A stretch of DNA of 64,000 bases from Acanthosepion pharaonis (GCA_903632075.3 CAHIKZ030005207.1:1000001-1064000); one strand, 5' to 3'; numbered from the stretch's first letter, positions 44,805 to 54,900 are shown. A program made the numbers and translations. Notes: generated by a model not told the origin, from the sequence alone.

Positions 44805-45484
44805 TGATTATTAAATTTTGAAGTTTAGCAATGGCAAAATGTGCTTGCAATTAATGGTTAGTTAATGTCTTTGATTTAACAACTCATCGCTATTTAAAAA
44901 TGTGCTTATCTGTATTCTCCTGTAAACACAAGCAACAAGGTTCATATAAGAATCTACAGTTTCTAGCTAGTTTTAAAATTTTCCATTCAACTTTAGGGGC
45001 TTTATTTCTTTTAAATTACAAAAATATTTTGGAAGCGAAGTTCTATGTTGATAAGTAGCATTAGTAAAAGAGGAGAGGTGGGTATACTAACGATCTTTGA
45101 AAGATTGTGCTGACAATATAAAATTTTTCGATCCTCGGATTTTCTATTGAAATAGAAAACCTATACACAAGGGGTTTAGTCAAGCATTTGTTAGACAATG
45201 GGCATTGGTTAGGATTCCTACAATTACAATGGTTGCTATCCTTAACTAAATTAGAATTAGTACTAGCATCATGGTTATTATTGTTAAATTGGTTGTCTTT
45301 TATTGTTGTGCAACTTTATTATTTTCTCCAGATTCTTAGTACAACTATTGCTAAGTTTTAATAAATTTCTAATAAAAATTTTACGATAGGGATTGGCTTT
45401 CGGAAAATGTTTGTCTATTAAATTTAGAAACTTATATTTAGCTTTTGTACTAACTAATAGGTTAAATGAAGGTGTGCCAATTTT

Positions 45485-45485
<1 letters not shown>
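44805..45485 (-). pseudogene. Penelope-like element (PLE 5): CxC cluster and GIY-YIG end
   Basis: On minus: FNLLVSTKAKYKFLNLIDKH, FPKANPYRKIFIRNLLKLSN and SCTKNLEKIIKLHNNK, then after a frameshift HCNCRNPNQCPLSNKCLTKP LVY in two pieces (45220-45165), followed by SFKDR, THLSSFTNATYQHRTSLPKY, FCNLKEI, and a terminal NSDELLNQRH block near 44890. The order and the CNCR...CPL...KC cluster match PLE 2. RT proper is missing because the upstream side ends at (TA)n 45489. Confidence 0.85.

Positions 45486-45488
<3 letters not shown>

Positions 45489-45552
<64 letters not shown>
45489..45552. repeat. (TA)n microsatellite
   Basis: Directly abuts the truncated 5' side of PLE 5. Confidence 0.95.
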
Positions 45553-45555
<3 letters not shown>

Positions 45556-45589
45556 ACCAGAGTGAAATATGTAAAATAAAACCATCACA

Positions 45590-45633
45590 TTTGCCTTGAT
45601 AACGTCCGTTGAATGACGAAACGCGTCGGCTAA
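45590..45633 (+). ncRNA. Hammerhead-like motif of the U3/A8 type
   Basis: UUUGCC (45590-45595), core UUGAUAA (45596-45602), one C, stem II GUC (45604-45606) with GAC (45615-45617) around an 8-base loop, GAA (45618-45620), palindromic stem III ACGCGU (45621-45626), cleavage base C45627 (GUC triplet), then GGCUAA (45628-45633). The latter pairs with UUUGCC except for one U-U. The core carries U3/A8 in place of C3/G8. Stem III and the GUC triplet are ideal. It lies between two (TA)n tracts, 100 bases from PLE 5 and on the other strand. The best supported member of the U3/A8 type. Confidence 0.5.
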
Positions 45634-45650
45634 ACTAAATTTTCTCTTGT

Positions 45651-45656
<6 letters not shown>

Positions 45657-45711
<55 letters not shown>

Positions 45712-45794
45712 TAAACTAAGTATAGTTTACCTTCGTCTGTCCATTCATTTTTTTTCTGTCTTACAGACACTCCATCTGAGAATATTTTACAAAC

Positions 45795-45871
<77 letters not shown>

Positions 45872-45967
45872 CGTGTGTGCTCTGTGTGTGTGTGTGTAAA
45901 TATTTTCAGATGGAGTATGTAGAAGAGAGAAAAACGAATGAAAAGACAAAAGGTAAACTATACTTAG

Positions 45968-46021
<54 letters not shown>
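45657..46021. repeat. Inverted repeat (about 85-bp arms) enclosing and flanked by (TA)n
   Basis: Arms 45712-45796 and 45889-45971 are reverse complements at roughly 80 percent. Shared blocks are AAACTAAGTATAGTTTACCT and ACTCCATCTGA(G/A)AATATTTT. (TA)n lies at 45657-45708, between the arms at 45801-45870, and at 45972-46020. A third single copy of the arm is at 61807-61872 (+), also ending in (TA)n. This suggests a TA-tailed repeat family present here as two tail-to-tail copies. Confidence 0.8.
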
Positions 46022-46024
<3 letters not shown>

Positions 46025-46394
46025 TATATATATATGTATAATTTTGGCTGTATTGTTTTCTGACTAATTATCTGACGATAATTACAGATACATATTTCTG
46101 TATCTTTGTTCATATGTATATATCTATAAACGTATAAGTATTTACATCAACAATATTCACTGTAAAATTAGCAAGCTTTTTGTTTCATTTTTGCCACCGA
46201 AGTGTCAAAGAAAGATACTTTTTTATTTTCAGTATTAAACATTATTCTTGATAATTATTTTAAGGAAGGATATGAGCTTTCATATACTAATTTATACACT
46301 GTGGAAAGGAACGAAAAACTATTTTATCTTGTGTCACAAAATTTTTCAACGTAGCTAGCCTTATCTGTCTATATCACTGAGATGGGGTTTTATG
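46022..46394. other. No gene
   Basis: AT-rich unique sequence. Confidence 0.5.
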
Positions 46395-46695
46395 GTTACT
46401 TGTATTATTTACATTATTCAGACTATTACCCCCATCTTCATTGCCATATTCACAACATTTCGGTTGTTGTACACTCCGGCCTTCTTCAGGTGATTGGAAT
46501 TTCGGACCGAACTCTTTATTTCATCCACCGCGGTAGATTGTTCTAGTTCCACGTTCCATGCCTCTTCCGGACATCTCAGTTATTTTCCTTTAACTCAGTT
46601 TCATTTCACCACTGCTGTGGCCTTGTATTGAACTCACAGCCCTTTGGGTCGAGTCAATGGATCTAACCAACATCTTTATCCACTGGGCCATGTGT
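46395..46695 (-). repeat. tRNA-derived SINE, family B, second copy
   Basis: On minus: GGCCCAGTGGATAAAGATGT, TGGTTAGATCCATTGACTCG, GCTGTGAGTTCAATACAAGG (box B), then TGGAACTAGAACAATC and CACCTGAAGAAGGCCGGAGT, CAACAACCGAAATGTTGTG, CATTATTCAGACTATTAC on the plus side. It is about 80 percent like the copy at 12850-13168. Confidence 0.82.
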
Positions 46696-46726
46696 TCTCA
46701 AGAACAAAACTTGGAGAATTGAATTA

Positions 46727-46783
46727 AAGGGAAATAACTGGGACATCCAGAAGAGGCATGGCACTTTGCATATCGCGTGTATT
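46727..46783 (+). repeat. Inverted fragment of SINE family B
   Basis: GAATTGAATTAAAGGGAAAT, AACTGGGACATCC and AGAAGAGGCATGGCAC are the reverse complement of 46548-46605 in the adjacent SINE, with few mismatches. So part of a second copy lies in opposite orientation. Confidence 0.8.
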
Positions 46784-47193
46784 GGCATTGTTAGTTAAAT
46801 TCCAATATGTAAAGGAGCCCAATTGTATAATGGAAACTCAAGTGGGCAAGCAAGATGGAAAGAGAGAGAAAGTAGAAAATGAAATTGCGAAAAGAATCGG
46901 AAGAAATATATGAAACAGACAATATCGAAAAGAAAGAAATGAAGAAAATAAAAAGTTTATGGAAGATAGAAGAAAAAAAAATGGAAATTTTGTTGAGAAA
47001 GAAAAATGCAAAAAGAAATTGAAATGTTTTTATGGAAGGGAAAAAAGAAAGACTAGAAGAAAGAAAGAGAGAAAGAAAGTGTGAAAAAATAAAGAAAAGA
47101 AAATAAGAATATGCAATTGGAGTAAAAGACTTACAGAAATAGAAGAACAGAAATACTATCTGATAAACGTAATAATCTCCACCCCATATATAT
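46784..47193. other. A-rich, no gene
   Basis: GAAA/AAAG-rich between 46850 and 47110. Confidence 0.6.
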
Positions 47194-47509
47194 TATAATT
47201 ATTAAAAAAAAATATGATTCCTTCGCTACATAAGAGTTTTCATGTTTCAAAAACGAGCCCTGTTTCATCCTCAATCGAATATTTTTCGCCTGAGGATGAA
47301 ATTTAATTTTAATAATTATATTGAGGGTTTCGGCTCTCGTTTTTGAAACATGAAAACTCTTATGTAGCGAAGGAATCATATTTTTAAAAAAATAATTATA
47401 ATTTAAGCTCTACTTCTGTATGGAGCACTGTTTTTAAAAATAAAAACAAAAATACTAAAAACTCCGGATGATTTACTTAACGTGTTTTTTCGCTATTTTT
47501 CTAAATATC

Positions 47510-47510
<1 letters not shown>
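47194..47510 (-). repeat. Family G repeat with 64-bp inverted arms
   Basis: Arms 47194-47257 and 47336-47400 are reverse complements, with 49 bases identical (ATATGATTCCTTCGCTACAT onwards to AAAAACGAG). The minus-strand continuation to 47510 carries AGTGCTCCATACAGAAGTAG and CCGGAGTTTTTAGTATTTTT, matching 5620-5900. So this is a full minus copy joined to a partial inverted one. (TA)n begins at 47513. Both copies keep GAGGATGAAA, discussed as a possible stemless remnant of the hammerhead core. Confidence 0.8.

Positions 47511-47512
<2 letters not shown>

Positions 47513-47573
<61 letters not shown>
47513..47573. repeat. (TA)n microsatellite
   Basis: About 30 TA units. Confidence 0.95.
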
Positions 47574-47578
<5 letters not shown>

Positions 47579-47629
47579 GTTATGTTTTTTTATAGATACA
47601 ATTCATTTAAGTAAATGGTAAGATTTTAA

Positions 47630-47823
47630 TTAAACAGTATTAATTATATTTACGGGCCTGAATGTTCGAGAAATTTCGTAGAAAATATCCTGAATGGTAC
47701 AGCACATCACGTCAAATGACGGTTTCCGTATAGGAATTCAGGTTCTGTTCCTGTCGGAAACCGCATATTTTCTACGAAATTTGTCGAACATTCAGGACTG
47801 TAAATGTAATTAATACTGTTTAA
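47630..47823 (+). repeat. SINE family E with inverted duplication of its 3' body
   Basis: Arms 47630-47688 and 47765-47823 are reverse complements with few mismatches (TTAAACAGTATTAATTA... and CCTGAATGTTCG, AAATTTCGTAGAAAATAT). Between them is the tRNA-like head: GTACAGCACATCACGTC, GACGGTTTCCGTATAGG, box B-like GGTTCTGTTCC. This reads as one plus copy (head plus right arm, as at 4900-5070) and a headless inverted copy on its left. Confidence 0.75.
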
Positions 47824-47910
47824 CTGAGGATTTATTTTAATCAATTGTACATATAAAAATAACGTATAAACAGAAAATATATTAAATTATTGACGGACTA
47901 AATCCATTTC

Positions 47911-47912
<2 letters not shown>

Positions 47913-47979
<67 letters not shown>
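47913..47979. repeat. (TA)n microsatellite
   Basis: Ends exactly at the left end of the DD37D element. Confidence 0.95.
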
Positions 47980-47980
<1 letters not shown>

Positions 47981-47981
<1 letters not shown>

Positions 47982-48849
47982 TGGGTATGGTGGGAAAATT
48001 GTCGCCATTTTATATTTTTAATTTTGCGCGTGCGCATTGTATGTTTTTAATTTTATCGACTGCTGACTATAGTACGGTTAGTTGGGCACCATCTGTGAGA
48101 AAAAGAACACCATGATGCAATTCCTTCTACCAGAAGTTTGGAAACAGCATGCTATACTGCTTGGCATTCGCGTCGGACGCTGCAATACGAATATTTCATA
48201 GTCTTTGGGACAACTGAGGACAGTGCAAACTATTCGAAAAAAATTGTATAAGTCTAATGATGCTTATAAAGTTAGAGCAACTCGGAAAACTCACTTCGAT
48301 AGTTCTGATAAGAAAAAGAACTTTCTAATTTGTTGGTGAGGGCATCAGACTCAACACAAAAGACTACATCAAGTACCTTGAGGTTGTAGTGCTGCTCTGG
48401 GTCAAAAGGGTGGCTGCTGGAAGACCCTATGTCTGGTAACAGGATTCTGCGCCATGCCACACACGCAGGAAAACCCAATCATGGCTGTCAGACAATTTCC
48501 AGGTCCACATCACCTCTTATATCTGGCCACCTAACTTCCCAGACTGCAACCCCCTTGATTATTATGTGTGGGCCACAGTTGAGAGGGAAACCAACAAAAC
48601 TCCTTGGTACACCAAAGATGAATTGAAGGCAAGATTTATGGCAGCATTCACCAACTTAAACAAGACCATCCGGAAGAGTTGCCGGAGATACCGAAGTCGT
48701 CGTGATTGAAGCCAATGGCGATTTTATTGAATACATTTACTTTGTAGTATTTCAAGATATTTTTGCATAATTTTGGTAAATATATCTGTTAAAATGAGAT
48801 ATCAATCTTGTTTTTTTTTGCGTAATTAAGCCGGCGATTTTTCCATCGC

Positions 48850-48854
<5 letters not shown>
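47981..48854 (+). mobile_element. DD37D (maT-like) mariner element, internally deleted
   Basis: Inverted ends GGGTATGGTGGGAAAATTG (47983) and reverse complement GGGTGCGATGGAAAAATCG (ending 48853) sit in TA tracts. The total length of about 870 bp is shorter than a full element. A transposase remnant occupies 48090-48710. A 5' TGGGCACCATCTGTGAG block shared with the 35611-36600 copy is followed, after a deletion and unrelated-looking sequence at about 48180-48350, by the catalytic C-terminal half. Confidence 0.82.
48355..48712 (+). pseudogene. maT-like transposase, C-terminal half
   Basis: Frame order: KDYIKYLEVVVLLWVKRVAA, GRPYVW-QQDSAPCHTRRKTQ (second D), SWLSDNFQVHITSYIWPPNF, PDCNPLDYYVWATVERETNK (third D), TPWYTKDELKARFMAAFTNL and NKTIRKSCRRYRSRRD. 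Counting residues between the D of QQD and the D of PLDYY gives 37, the signature of the DD37D maT group of Tc1/mariner transposases. A frameshift or stop separates the W and QQD segments. N-terminal DNA-binding domains are not recognisable. Confidence 0.85.

Positions 48855-48914
<60 letters not shown>
48855..48914. repeat. (TA)n microsatellite
   Basis: Starts exactly at the right end of the DD37D element. Confidence 0.95.
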
Positions 48915-48916
<2 letters not shown>

Positions 48917-49672
48917 CAAAATAAATGAAGAGGGAATGTATGACAATCATTGGGCGTCCCACCTTTTTGAACGCTGATCCTAGTTTATGTCTCGCCAACC
49001 GACATCATTGACTTGAACTTCAACTGATACATGGTATCTCTCTTTATTTGTTGTTTGTATTGTCACTGTTCGTCGACCAATTGTATGGGAGCTTCACTTC
49101 GTAGCCTTTCATTTCGGAGACGATACTTCTTCCTCCCCATACACAGTCTTATCATGAATAGATTAAAGTCTTGGGCGTGTCTTGAAAAGTTTGTATGCGC
49201 CCAGCGGTGAAAACCTGGCAGTGAATGAACAATAAAGTTAACAGTCCTCGAAAGACTTTGATCATTTGGAAGCTGAATACGCTAGATTAAGTTATATAGC
49301 AGCTTTGTGAGATAGAGACCGATGGACTATTGCTGCTTTAGTGGGGTAGTTGGGGAAACGGCGGAGCTATAGAACTAAAAGGAGGAAAAAAGAGAAAGAA
49401 AACGTTTATGGTTCTTTTCTATAAGAGTGAAAGAAATTGTGAGACTGTAAAACAGAAAGAGTACATGTGAATTGAAAACAGAATAAGGTCATGAAAAGTG
49501 TGTGCATCTGTCAGAAAAAAAGGATGGGAAAGAGAAAGATTATGTGTCGGTGCGTGTTTATGAGTAAAAGAAAGAAAGTACATCTTACTCAGTGAATGAT
49601 GTAAGAAAGTATGAATATTTCAGAGAAAAGAGGCTCAAAGTAAAGAGGGTAATGGATCAAGTGAGAAAAATT

Positions 49673-49673
<1 letters not shown>
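48915..49673. other. No recognisable gene
   Basis: Mixed composition, few repeats. The (GA)n tract begins at 49674. Confidence 0.5.

Positions 49674-49710
<37 letters not shown>
49674..49710. repeat. (GA)n microsatellite
   Basis: About 18 GA units. Confidence 0.95.
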
Positions 49711-49713
<3 letters not shown>

Positions 49714-49719
49714 CCAACT

Positions 49720-50120
49720 TGTCCTATAGAATGACGAGGTGGTGACCCTTCTTTCACTCAGCTTGGACATCAAAGCCAATAAGCTATGGTCTGGAGAAGA
49801 AGCGCATCCTTCGAAGCGATTTGGTAATTTGCTGGAACGGTGGTTATTTAGTGTCCTTGAACAAGATTCCATCGTAACGTACAACTACCGGGTTGGGGGT
49901 GTAAGTAAGTCGAAGAACCCCCACAACAGGAGCATTTGCCCTGTTTGATGCAAAAAGATTCTCGGAGCGACCAGTGAGGCGAATATAAAGACGCTTTTTA
50001 ATCCGCTGGCTCGGAATGAAGCGAATGAAGAAAGAGTACCATTTTTGCAGACAAACTGGCGCCGTGGAGAAGCACTGTATTTCTTCGGCCAAACTCGGGC
50101 AGATAAAAACCACGAAGTAA
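49720..50120. other. GC-richer, low-repeat island of unknown nature
   Basis: This 400-base stretch is among the least repetitive and most GC-rich in the window. A plus frame reads ANKLWSGEEAHPSKRFGNLL then ERWLFSVLEQDSIVTYNYRV GG, just before GTGTAAGTAAG, a good 5' splice-site match at 49899. A minus frame of 89 codons (50113-49844) overlaps. I recognise neither. It might hold an exon or promoter of a host gene, or be chance. Confidence 0.25.
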
Positions 50121-50628
50121 AATCAGAATCCGTAAAAAGAACACAAAAGATATGAAAGAGAGCAAGATGCAGGGGGAAAAAGAAGAGAGGGGAAAACCCG
50201 AATAAGGAATTTGGACATTTATTTTTCCTGGTTTTGGCACAATTACAAAAAGAATTATTTTTTATGCTCGGTATTTTGTGTATTTTCTTTCTTTGATAAT
50301 TGTAGACATTGTCTTAATGAGTGATATTCATAAACCCTAAAACCTTCTGGCATATTATATTTGTTTCTGTGCTTCTATGGTGTTTGCAATTTAAGATGAT
50401 GAAAAAAAAATGTCAGTTTAGCAATATTGTCCATCGGTTGCGTGAATAAAAATGATTTACTGCATTAACGATAGTATTTTCTACATTTATCTCGTTTCAT
50501 GAACTTTCATCCTTGCATCATTTTGAATTTTTCAATACATTACACATAAGAAGAATAGTTGCCGCCTGATTATCGAAATATTTTTGTAAAACGAGATGTA
50601 AGTTTGTATTAGCATAATATTGGATACA
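50121..50628. other. AT-rich, no gene
   Basis: No repeat or coding structure recognised. Confidence 0.5.
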
Positions 50629-50929
50629 CTTAAAGGCTTAACTCGTGCACTTCAACGTGATGTTAACAAGCTTGTCTTGCTAGATTAATTACGACTGAAT
50701 AGTACGTTCGATCCTCACTAGCTCACCCATACGTTCGACCTTGTGCCAAATCTAAGCTACGCTTAGAAACATCATTTCGACACCTCGACGTGGTTTTATG
50801 GTTCGCAAGCTTGTCTCGTGGAAACAATTACGACTGATTAGTGAGTTCGATCCTCAGGGGTTACCCCATACTTTTAGCCTAGTGCCGCATCTAAGCTACG
50901 CTTGGAAAATCACCTTAAAGGCTTAACTC
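50629..50929 (+). repeat. SINE family A head-to-tail dimer with 16-bp target-site duplication
   Basis: CTTAAAGGCTTAACTC at 50629-50644 is repeated exactly at 50914-50929. Between these lie two complete family A copies, 50645-50774 and 50779-50914, each with tRNA-like head (ACGTGATGTTAACAAGCTTG and GTTTTATGGTTCGCAAGC), box B TTCGATCCTCA, and CTAAGCTACGCTT(A/G)GAAA end. One perfect duplication around both copies shows that the dimer was transcribed and inserted as a unit. The linker is nearly that of the dimer at 13818-14092. Confidence 0.93.
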
Positions 50930-51059
50930 AGGAGTGGTGCGTAAACCATGGGCCGCATGCTGATGATTTTATTCAGCCTTCAAGAGCACAACATGCATTA
51001 TTTTTCAAAATATCCATTTATATATTTTAGTATTTTTTGGTTATATGTTACACAAAATA

Positions 51060-51159
51060 TTAGGTTGGGGCAAAAATAATGACGTAATAATGTCGTTTTT
51101 TGACGTATTTTTAAGGTCAAAAACGACATTATTACGTCATTATTTTTGCACCAACCTAA
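51060..51159. mobile_element. 100-bp palindromic mariner MITE
   Basis: TTAGGTTGGGGCAAAAATAA at 51060 and its reverse complement ending CCAACCTAA at 51159 form a palindrome of about 44-base arms, TA at 51058-51059 and 51160-51161. Central part TTTTTTGACGTATTTTTAAG. Ends match the TTAGGTTGGTGCAAAA termini of mariner elements and of the human MADE1 MITE made from Hsmar1. The two arms are almost identical, hence a young or well-preserved insertion. Confidence 0.92.
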
Positions 51160-51179
51160 TAGTAATCTATTCAAAGCAG

Positions 51180-51420
51180 GATTTAAAAAAAAAAAAGCAA
51201 AAGTGCAGACCATATATATTTAATAGCGAAAACAACTTCTCAGGAAATTCACGTCTTATAAAACGCAACATATCGCATTCAGGACTACCACAGGGCATCT
51301 GTTTTGCTCCATACCACACTATACCGATGTCAATGCCCAATTATAGGCACAGTGTAAACTGGTCTAAGGATCTAGGTACCTGTGTGTACATAGGATATCA
51401 TTACTGCACTTTGCTATAAA
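51180..51420 (+). pseudogene. Possible reverse transcriptase fragment
   Basis: RLIKRNISHSGLPQGICFAP resembles RT motif B of non-LTR elements (xGLPQGSxLxP). The remainder (YHTIPMSMPNYRHSVNWSKD) is not recognisable and no YxDD motif follows. Weak call. Confidence 0.35.
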
Positions 51421-51690
51421 CGTCCCACGAGAATCAGAGAGAATTTGTTCTTATTGTAAGATATTTTTCTTAGCTGTACAAATTAATAGTATCATATGGA
51501 ATAAATATTAAAGTAATTTCTCAGACATTTCTGCAGTCTGTTCACAAAATGTAAGAAGCAAATGAATGCACAAATAACACGCGCATATATGATTGTTATT
51601 TTACTTACAGCTCACTTTACACAAGTCCAAAAATGCAATGAAAAAACTTTGGTCAACACTGGCTTAACTTATGCTCACACTTATGAACCT

Positions 51691-52052
<362 letters not shown>

Positions 52053-52057
<5 letters not shown>

Positions 52058-52470
52058 CATCGAGACGAGATTAATCCTCAACAGAATGCAAAAAAGCACT
52101 ATGCGGCCGTTTTGTCTTATTTGGGAGTCATCTACATCACCCGACCGAGAATCGAACCCGGACCGTTTTGATACAACGTAAGCGTCATTCCAACTCTACA
52201 CGGGCCTCTTGGGGCGCTGTTCCGTGGGTATTCCCATACTTGGAGGAGGAGTATCACTACGGAATTGAGTGAGTAGCCGCGCTATATCGAGTCTAATCAG
52301 TTTCTTCTTCGCTACCGACTTGGTATGACGTTTGCTTTGTATCGAAACGGTCCGAGTTTGATTGTCGGTAGTGCATTTGCACTGCTGGGGAGTCCGAATT
52401 AGGACGAAACGGCCGTCCAGTGCTTTCTGCATTCTGTTGAGGATTATTCTAGTCTTGATGAATTACTATA
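52053..52470. repeat. Two hammerhead-bearing tRNA-SINE copies in head-to-head inverted orientation
   Basis: Arms 52053-52193 and 52322-52468 are reverse complements over about 140 bases. On minus the left copy shows a tRNA-like head (GTGTAGAGTTGGAATGACGC, box B GGTTCGATTC) followed by CTCGGTCGGGTGATG and a body with ACGGCCGCATAGTGC, TGCATTCTGTTGAGGATTAA and CGATGAATTATA passing into (TA)n. On plus the right copy has GACTTGGTATGACG, GAGTTTGATTGTCGG, the hammerhead-like motif at 52379-52423, then TTCTGCATTCTGTTGAGG and GATGAATTACTATATATA. So head, ribozyme-like body and TA tail occur in the same order in both copies. Confidence 0.85.
52379..52423 (+). ncRNA. Candidate hammerhead ribozyme (best in window)
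   Basis: Stem I GCACUG (52379-52384) pairs perfectly with CAGUGC (52418-52423). Core CUGGGGA (52385-52391) differs from CUGANGA only at A6. Stem II GUCC (52392-52395) with GGAC (52402-52405), loop GAAUUA. GAA (52406-52408). Stem III is the palindrome ACGGCCGU (52409-52416). Cleavage base C52417 completes the GUC triplet. Very short, palindromic stem III is usual for PLE and retrozyme hammerheads, which can act as dimers. The inverted partner at 52134-52085 is decayed (AAAACGGCCGCA). The A6 change may make this copy weak or inactive. Confidence 0.6.
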
Positions 52471-52499
52471 TATAATTATTCTAAAATCCCCCAAATTTC

Positions 52500-53065
<566 letters not shown>

Positions 53066-53112
53066 CACACACACACACACACACACATCTATATATATAT
53101 ATATATATATAT
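53066..53112. repeat. (CA)n(TA)n microsatellite
   Basis: CA at 53066-53087, TA at 53091-53112. Confidence 0.95.
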
Positions 53113-53180
53113 AAAGGGAGAAAAAGATTTTAACATTTTTATTATAATGTGGATTTTTTATATACTTTATTCTATATGTT

Positions 53181-53222
53181 TTGCTACACACGTTTCGGGT
53201 CTTGTGACCTTCATTAGGCGAA
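53181..53222 (-). ncRNA. Hammerhead-like motif
   Basis: On minus: CUUCGC, core CUAAUGA (53217-53211; one change from CUGAUGA at G5), one A, stem II GGUC (53209-53206) with GACC (53201-53198), loop ACAA, one C, GAA, then ACGUGUGU as stem III, cleavage base A, and GCAAAA with partial pairing to the first segment. Stem II is perfect. The one-base offsets before and after stem II recur in SINE family B (CUGAAGA-A-GGCC and C-GAAA), supporting common descent. The G5 change should abolish catalysis. Confidence 0.35.
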
Positions 53223-53430
53223 GAATGGTTATTTCCACATATTATTTAAAGGAATTAATTTTTTTCTTTCTATGTTAAATCTTTTAACCATTGTCTTTTT
53301 GTGTGTAGTAGTAGTCATCTGAATCCACATTCGGATAGCCGAAAAATATATATACACTAACCTATATATTTTTATCTTCGTTACGTGATGCATTCAAATA
53401 CAGTAAACATTTCTAGGGCGTTTTAAAACA

Positions 53431-53470
<40 letters not shown>

Positions 53471-54224
53471 TGCTGAACTCGCAGACTGTTGCCAGTGTAA
53501 TTATTTTGATCTTAATTATGCATCCATTATTATGCATAGTATATACATAATCGAGTGTGCTGAAAATTTCTCACCCCAACGCAAATTTCTAAATCTAAAT
53601 TTTTTTTTTAAGTTCTTCTTGGTTAAGCTGGAAAAAATTATTTATGTTTTTATTCTTGCGAATTTTTGATAAAGGTAAATCAGAACCGTTTTCTTAATTG
53701 CTTGTAGGCAATAATTCTAATAGAAACAATTCTTGGACGAAATGAAGAATTATCAGCATCTTTTAAAAATAATTGATGCAAATTGAAGTGAAATCCTACG
53801 ACTTTATGCGTGTTAGATATTTAGAAACCCAACGAAGGTCAGATATTTCTGCTAGTTTCGCTGTCATTGACTTGGATTTTCAACGACTCAAAATAAGCAC
53901 CAAAGACCAAGGTTTATATAAAAATAATATTTACTGACTAATTACCATTAAGCTTATCAACCACTCTTGCTTATAAAGAGATGGTTGGTTGGATTTAATT
54001 TAAAAAGATTCTAGCACCTTCAAATGAAATTCTGAATTCGGCTTCCTCTAAACTGAGAATATTTCATGGTTGTATAACCGCGTATATTACTCGTTTTGTA
54101 TAAACGGGCATATTACTGGTTTTGTAGCAAATCTTCAGCTATTGCCGAACAAGTTGTAGTCACACACCTATACAAATTGTCCACTTTGCCAGAGCACATT
54201 TTTCGGCCCCGGTGAGAAAGGATA
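53223..54224. other. No gene; (GA)n at 53436-53466
   Basis: Mixed AT-rich sequence. No long frame. Confidence 0.5.
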
Positions 54225-54495
54225 TCGGCTCGGATTGAGGAATCGGAGAGCTGAGTTCGAATTCCAGTCGAATCCATTACATTCACTTACATGCTAATAC
54301 CCTTGGAAAGGCATGAATCATCTTCTTCCTTCTAGCTATAGGTAAATAGAAGGACAGACCTAGTTCTATAGCCTTAGACGGCAACTGTTCTACCGCATAA
54401 ATAAATGGTAACATACTGCGGAAAAAAATATGCCTCGTCAGTCATGTATCGAAAGATACATGATCGCCTAAGCGTGTATCATGTATTGGTTTTGT
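54225..54495 (+). repeat. tRNA-derived SINE, family C
   Basis: Head with GAGCTGAGTTCGAATTCCAG (box B GAGTTCGAATT), followed by CATTACATTCACTTACATGC, TAATACCCTTGG, a GGTAAATAG block, GTTCTATAGCCTTAGACGGC, and the hairpin CATGTATC-GAAA-GATACATG at 54443-54462. The copy at 59883-60130 has all the same blocks in order. The box A part is poorly preserved. Confidence 0.85.
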
Positions 54496-54649
54496 TGTGT
54501 TTTTGTTAATCGTGTTGTTAATTTTTATTCTTGCTTTATCGTGTCACTTTTTATCGTTTTAATAACTCAAATTTATTTCATTAGCTATCATCTGGTTTGA
54601 GGATGACACAAATTAGTTAATTTTTTCCAACTGAGTTTCACCAATTCAA
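54496..54649. other. T-rich, no gene
   Basis: May be upstream sequence of the LINE fragment that follows. Confidence 0.4.
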
Positions 54650-54900
54650 ACGTTCTTAGCTTGGACCCGCCACATATATTTGAAACAAATCATCCCTATT
54701 CTCTTCGTAATATTCCATTGGTAAGAAGGAAATTCCATTCACACAGTTTCTTCCTAAGAACCGCTAATTTGTCCGACAGACTCCTGAGAGCTTACTTCCT
54801 CGATTGCTACAATCTTAGTTTCTTCAAGTCAGAGTCAACCGTTACCTTTCCTACAAATCCTCATCATTTGCATTTACATTCATACAATTTTCTGCTTTGA
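54650..54900 (+). pseudogene. LINE RT, extreme C-terminus
   Basis: The 79-codon frame reads NHPYSLRNIPLVRRKFHSHS, FFLRTANLSDRLLRAYFLDC, YNLSFFKSESTVTF. It corresponds to the C-terminal RRKFxxxSFFxRTAxLWNxLP...FK region of CR1/Jockey-like LINE proteins, with W changed to S and P to L. Stop near 54900. A shorter relative is at 61430-61600. Confidence 0.8.
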
